DNA of 5,770 bases from Candidatus Stercoripulliclostridium merdigallinarum. Lineage in GTDB: Bacteria > Bacillota > Clostridia > Christensenellales > DTU072. The stretch is from assembly GCA_018714575.1 (NCBI GenBank), contig DVNF01000064.1, positions 1 through 5,770 on the forward strand, given 5' to 3'. This document shows, one piece after another, positions 5,150 through 5,770 of this stretch (the first letter of the stretch is position 1; every line of letters starts with the position of its first letter). The translations under genes and the position numbers were made by a program. Under the pieces are notes generated by a model. That model saw only the letters and a program-made list of their open reading frames with translations, did not search any database and was not told the DNA's origin.

Positions 5150-5770
5150 GTGATTCAGATCTTTAACACCGTAGACAAACAGATCGACGAGGAATTCGTC
5201 GACTTCACCGGCGGCATCACTTTCCGCAACAAATGGTTGCATTTGGAAAACCCCACGGACCGCGAGATAGAGCTGATCGAACGCATGACGGGCGTCGATT
5301 CCGACATGTTGAAAGCGGCGTTGGACGAAGAGGAACGCGCCCGTATCGAAACCGACGAAAACGACACGTTGTTCCTGTTCGACATTCCTACCATCGAGGA
5401 AGAGGAAAACTATTATTCGTATTCGACGATGCCGTTGGGAGTAATCCTGAACGATTGTTGCATAATCACGGTTTGCTTAAAAGAAAATTCTATAATTTCC
5501 AACTTTATCAACAACCGCATAAAGAAGCTGGATACGACGTGCAGGACGAACTTTTTGTACCAACTGCTGTATCACACGCACGTCAAGTTTTTGCAATATC
5601 TAAGGCAGATAGACCGTTCTTCCCAGCGTATTCAGACGGAGTTGCACCGCGCCACAAAGAACAAAGAACTGATCCAGCTGTTGGATTTGGAAAATTCGTT
5701 GGTGTACTTTTCGACGTCCTTGCGCGCAAACGCGCTGATAATCGAAAAGATCAACCGTATGCGCCCGCCG
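5150..5770 (+). CDS. corA: CorA-family magnesium/divalent-cation transporter (5' part, truncated by window end)
   Basis: GTG start with 207 codons open to the window edge. The N-terminus (IQIFNTVDKQ), the WLHLENPTDREIELI segment, ALDEEERARIE (57-67), PLGVIL (95-100), an ITVCLKEN stretch near 106-113, and the long helical part with LLDLENSLVYFSTSL (177-191) match the cytosolic domain typical of Bacillota CorA-like proteins. The family forms pentameric channels in the cytoplasmic membrane that import Mg2+ (some members move Co2+, Ni2+ or Zn2+), with the cytosolic funnel sensing internal Mg2+. The diagnostic GMN motif and the two C-terminal membrane helices should lie in the missing roughly 100 residues, so ion specificity cannot be judged here. 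It is preceded by a terminator-containing leader that probably controls its expression. Confidence 0.92.
   Translation, partial: MIQIFNTVDKQIDEEFVDFTGGITFRNKWLHLENPTDREIELIERMTGVDSDMLKAALDEEERARIETDENDTLFLFDIPTIEEEENYYSYSTMPLGVILNDCCIITVCLKENSIISNFINNRIKKLDTTCRTNFLYQLLYHTHVKFLQYLRQIDRSSQRIQTELHRATKNKELIQLLDLENSLVYFSTSLRANALIIEKINRMRPP

Noticed and set aside
5048..5394. Short antisense frames opposite the corA leader and corA 5' end.
   Set aside because: They run across the terminator stem and the conserved CorA coding region; no independent evidence of expression.

Overview
The window looks like a chromosomal core region of a Bacillota (Firmicutes) bacterium, most likely a member of the Clostridia. 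The evidence is an adjacent addB-addA pair (the Gram-positive replacement for RecBCD), strong AAGGAGG-type ribosome binding sites before addA and the corA-like gene, a near-consensus housekeeping promoter with an A-rich upstream element, and an intrinsic terminator with a U-tract. Base composition is moderate, with purine-rich codons. Genus or family cannot be read from the sequence.

Layout, all genes on the + strand: (1) 1-249 is the 3' end of addB, ending in the C-x2-C-x5-C part of its iron-sulfur cluster site. (2) 252-3566 is complete addA, 2 nt downstream, a helicase-nuclease with all expected helicase motifs and an apparently intact nuclease site. (3) 3567-3772 is non-coding, with a GC-rich hairpin and a strong promoter (TTGCAA-N17-TATAAT). 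(4) 3773-4939 encodes an unrecognised 388-residue protein with three predicted membrane segments, an Ala/Pro/Glu linker and a C-terminal soluble domain. (5) 4940-5149 is an intergenic/leader region holding a triplicated 7-mer, a possible 17-codon leader ORF, a GC-rich hairpin and a perfect 11-bp terminator. (6) 5150-5770 is the first 207 codons of a CorA-family divalent-cation (Mg2+) transporter, cut by the window end.

AddA and AddB act together in double-strand-break end processing. The membrane protein starts its own transcription unit and may or may not be co-transcribed with corA. The most interesting signal is the corA leader. The terminator ends only 18 nt before the GTG start, leaving no room for a promoter, so corA must be transcribed through it. 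Upstream segments can pair with the 5' arm of the terminator in a nested alternative fold. This is the architecture of an attenuator or a metal-responsive riboregulator. It does not resemble the M-box Mg2+ riboswitch as I know it, and it could be an undescribed element. No mobile elements, CRISPR arrays, tRNA or rRNA genes were seen.
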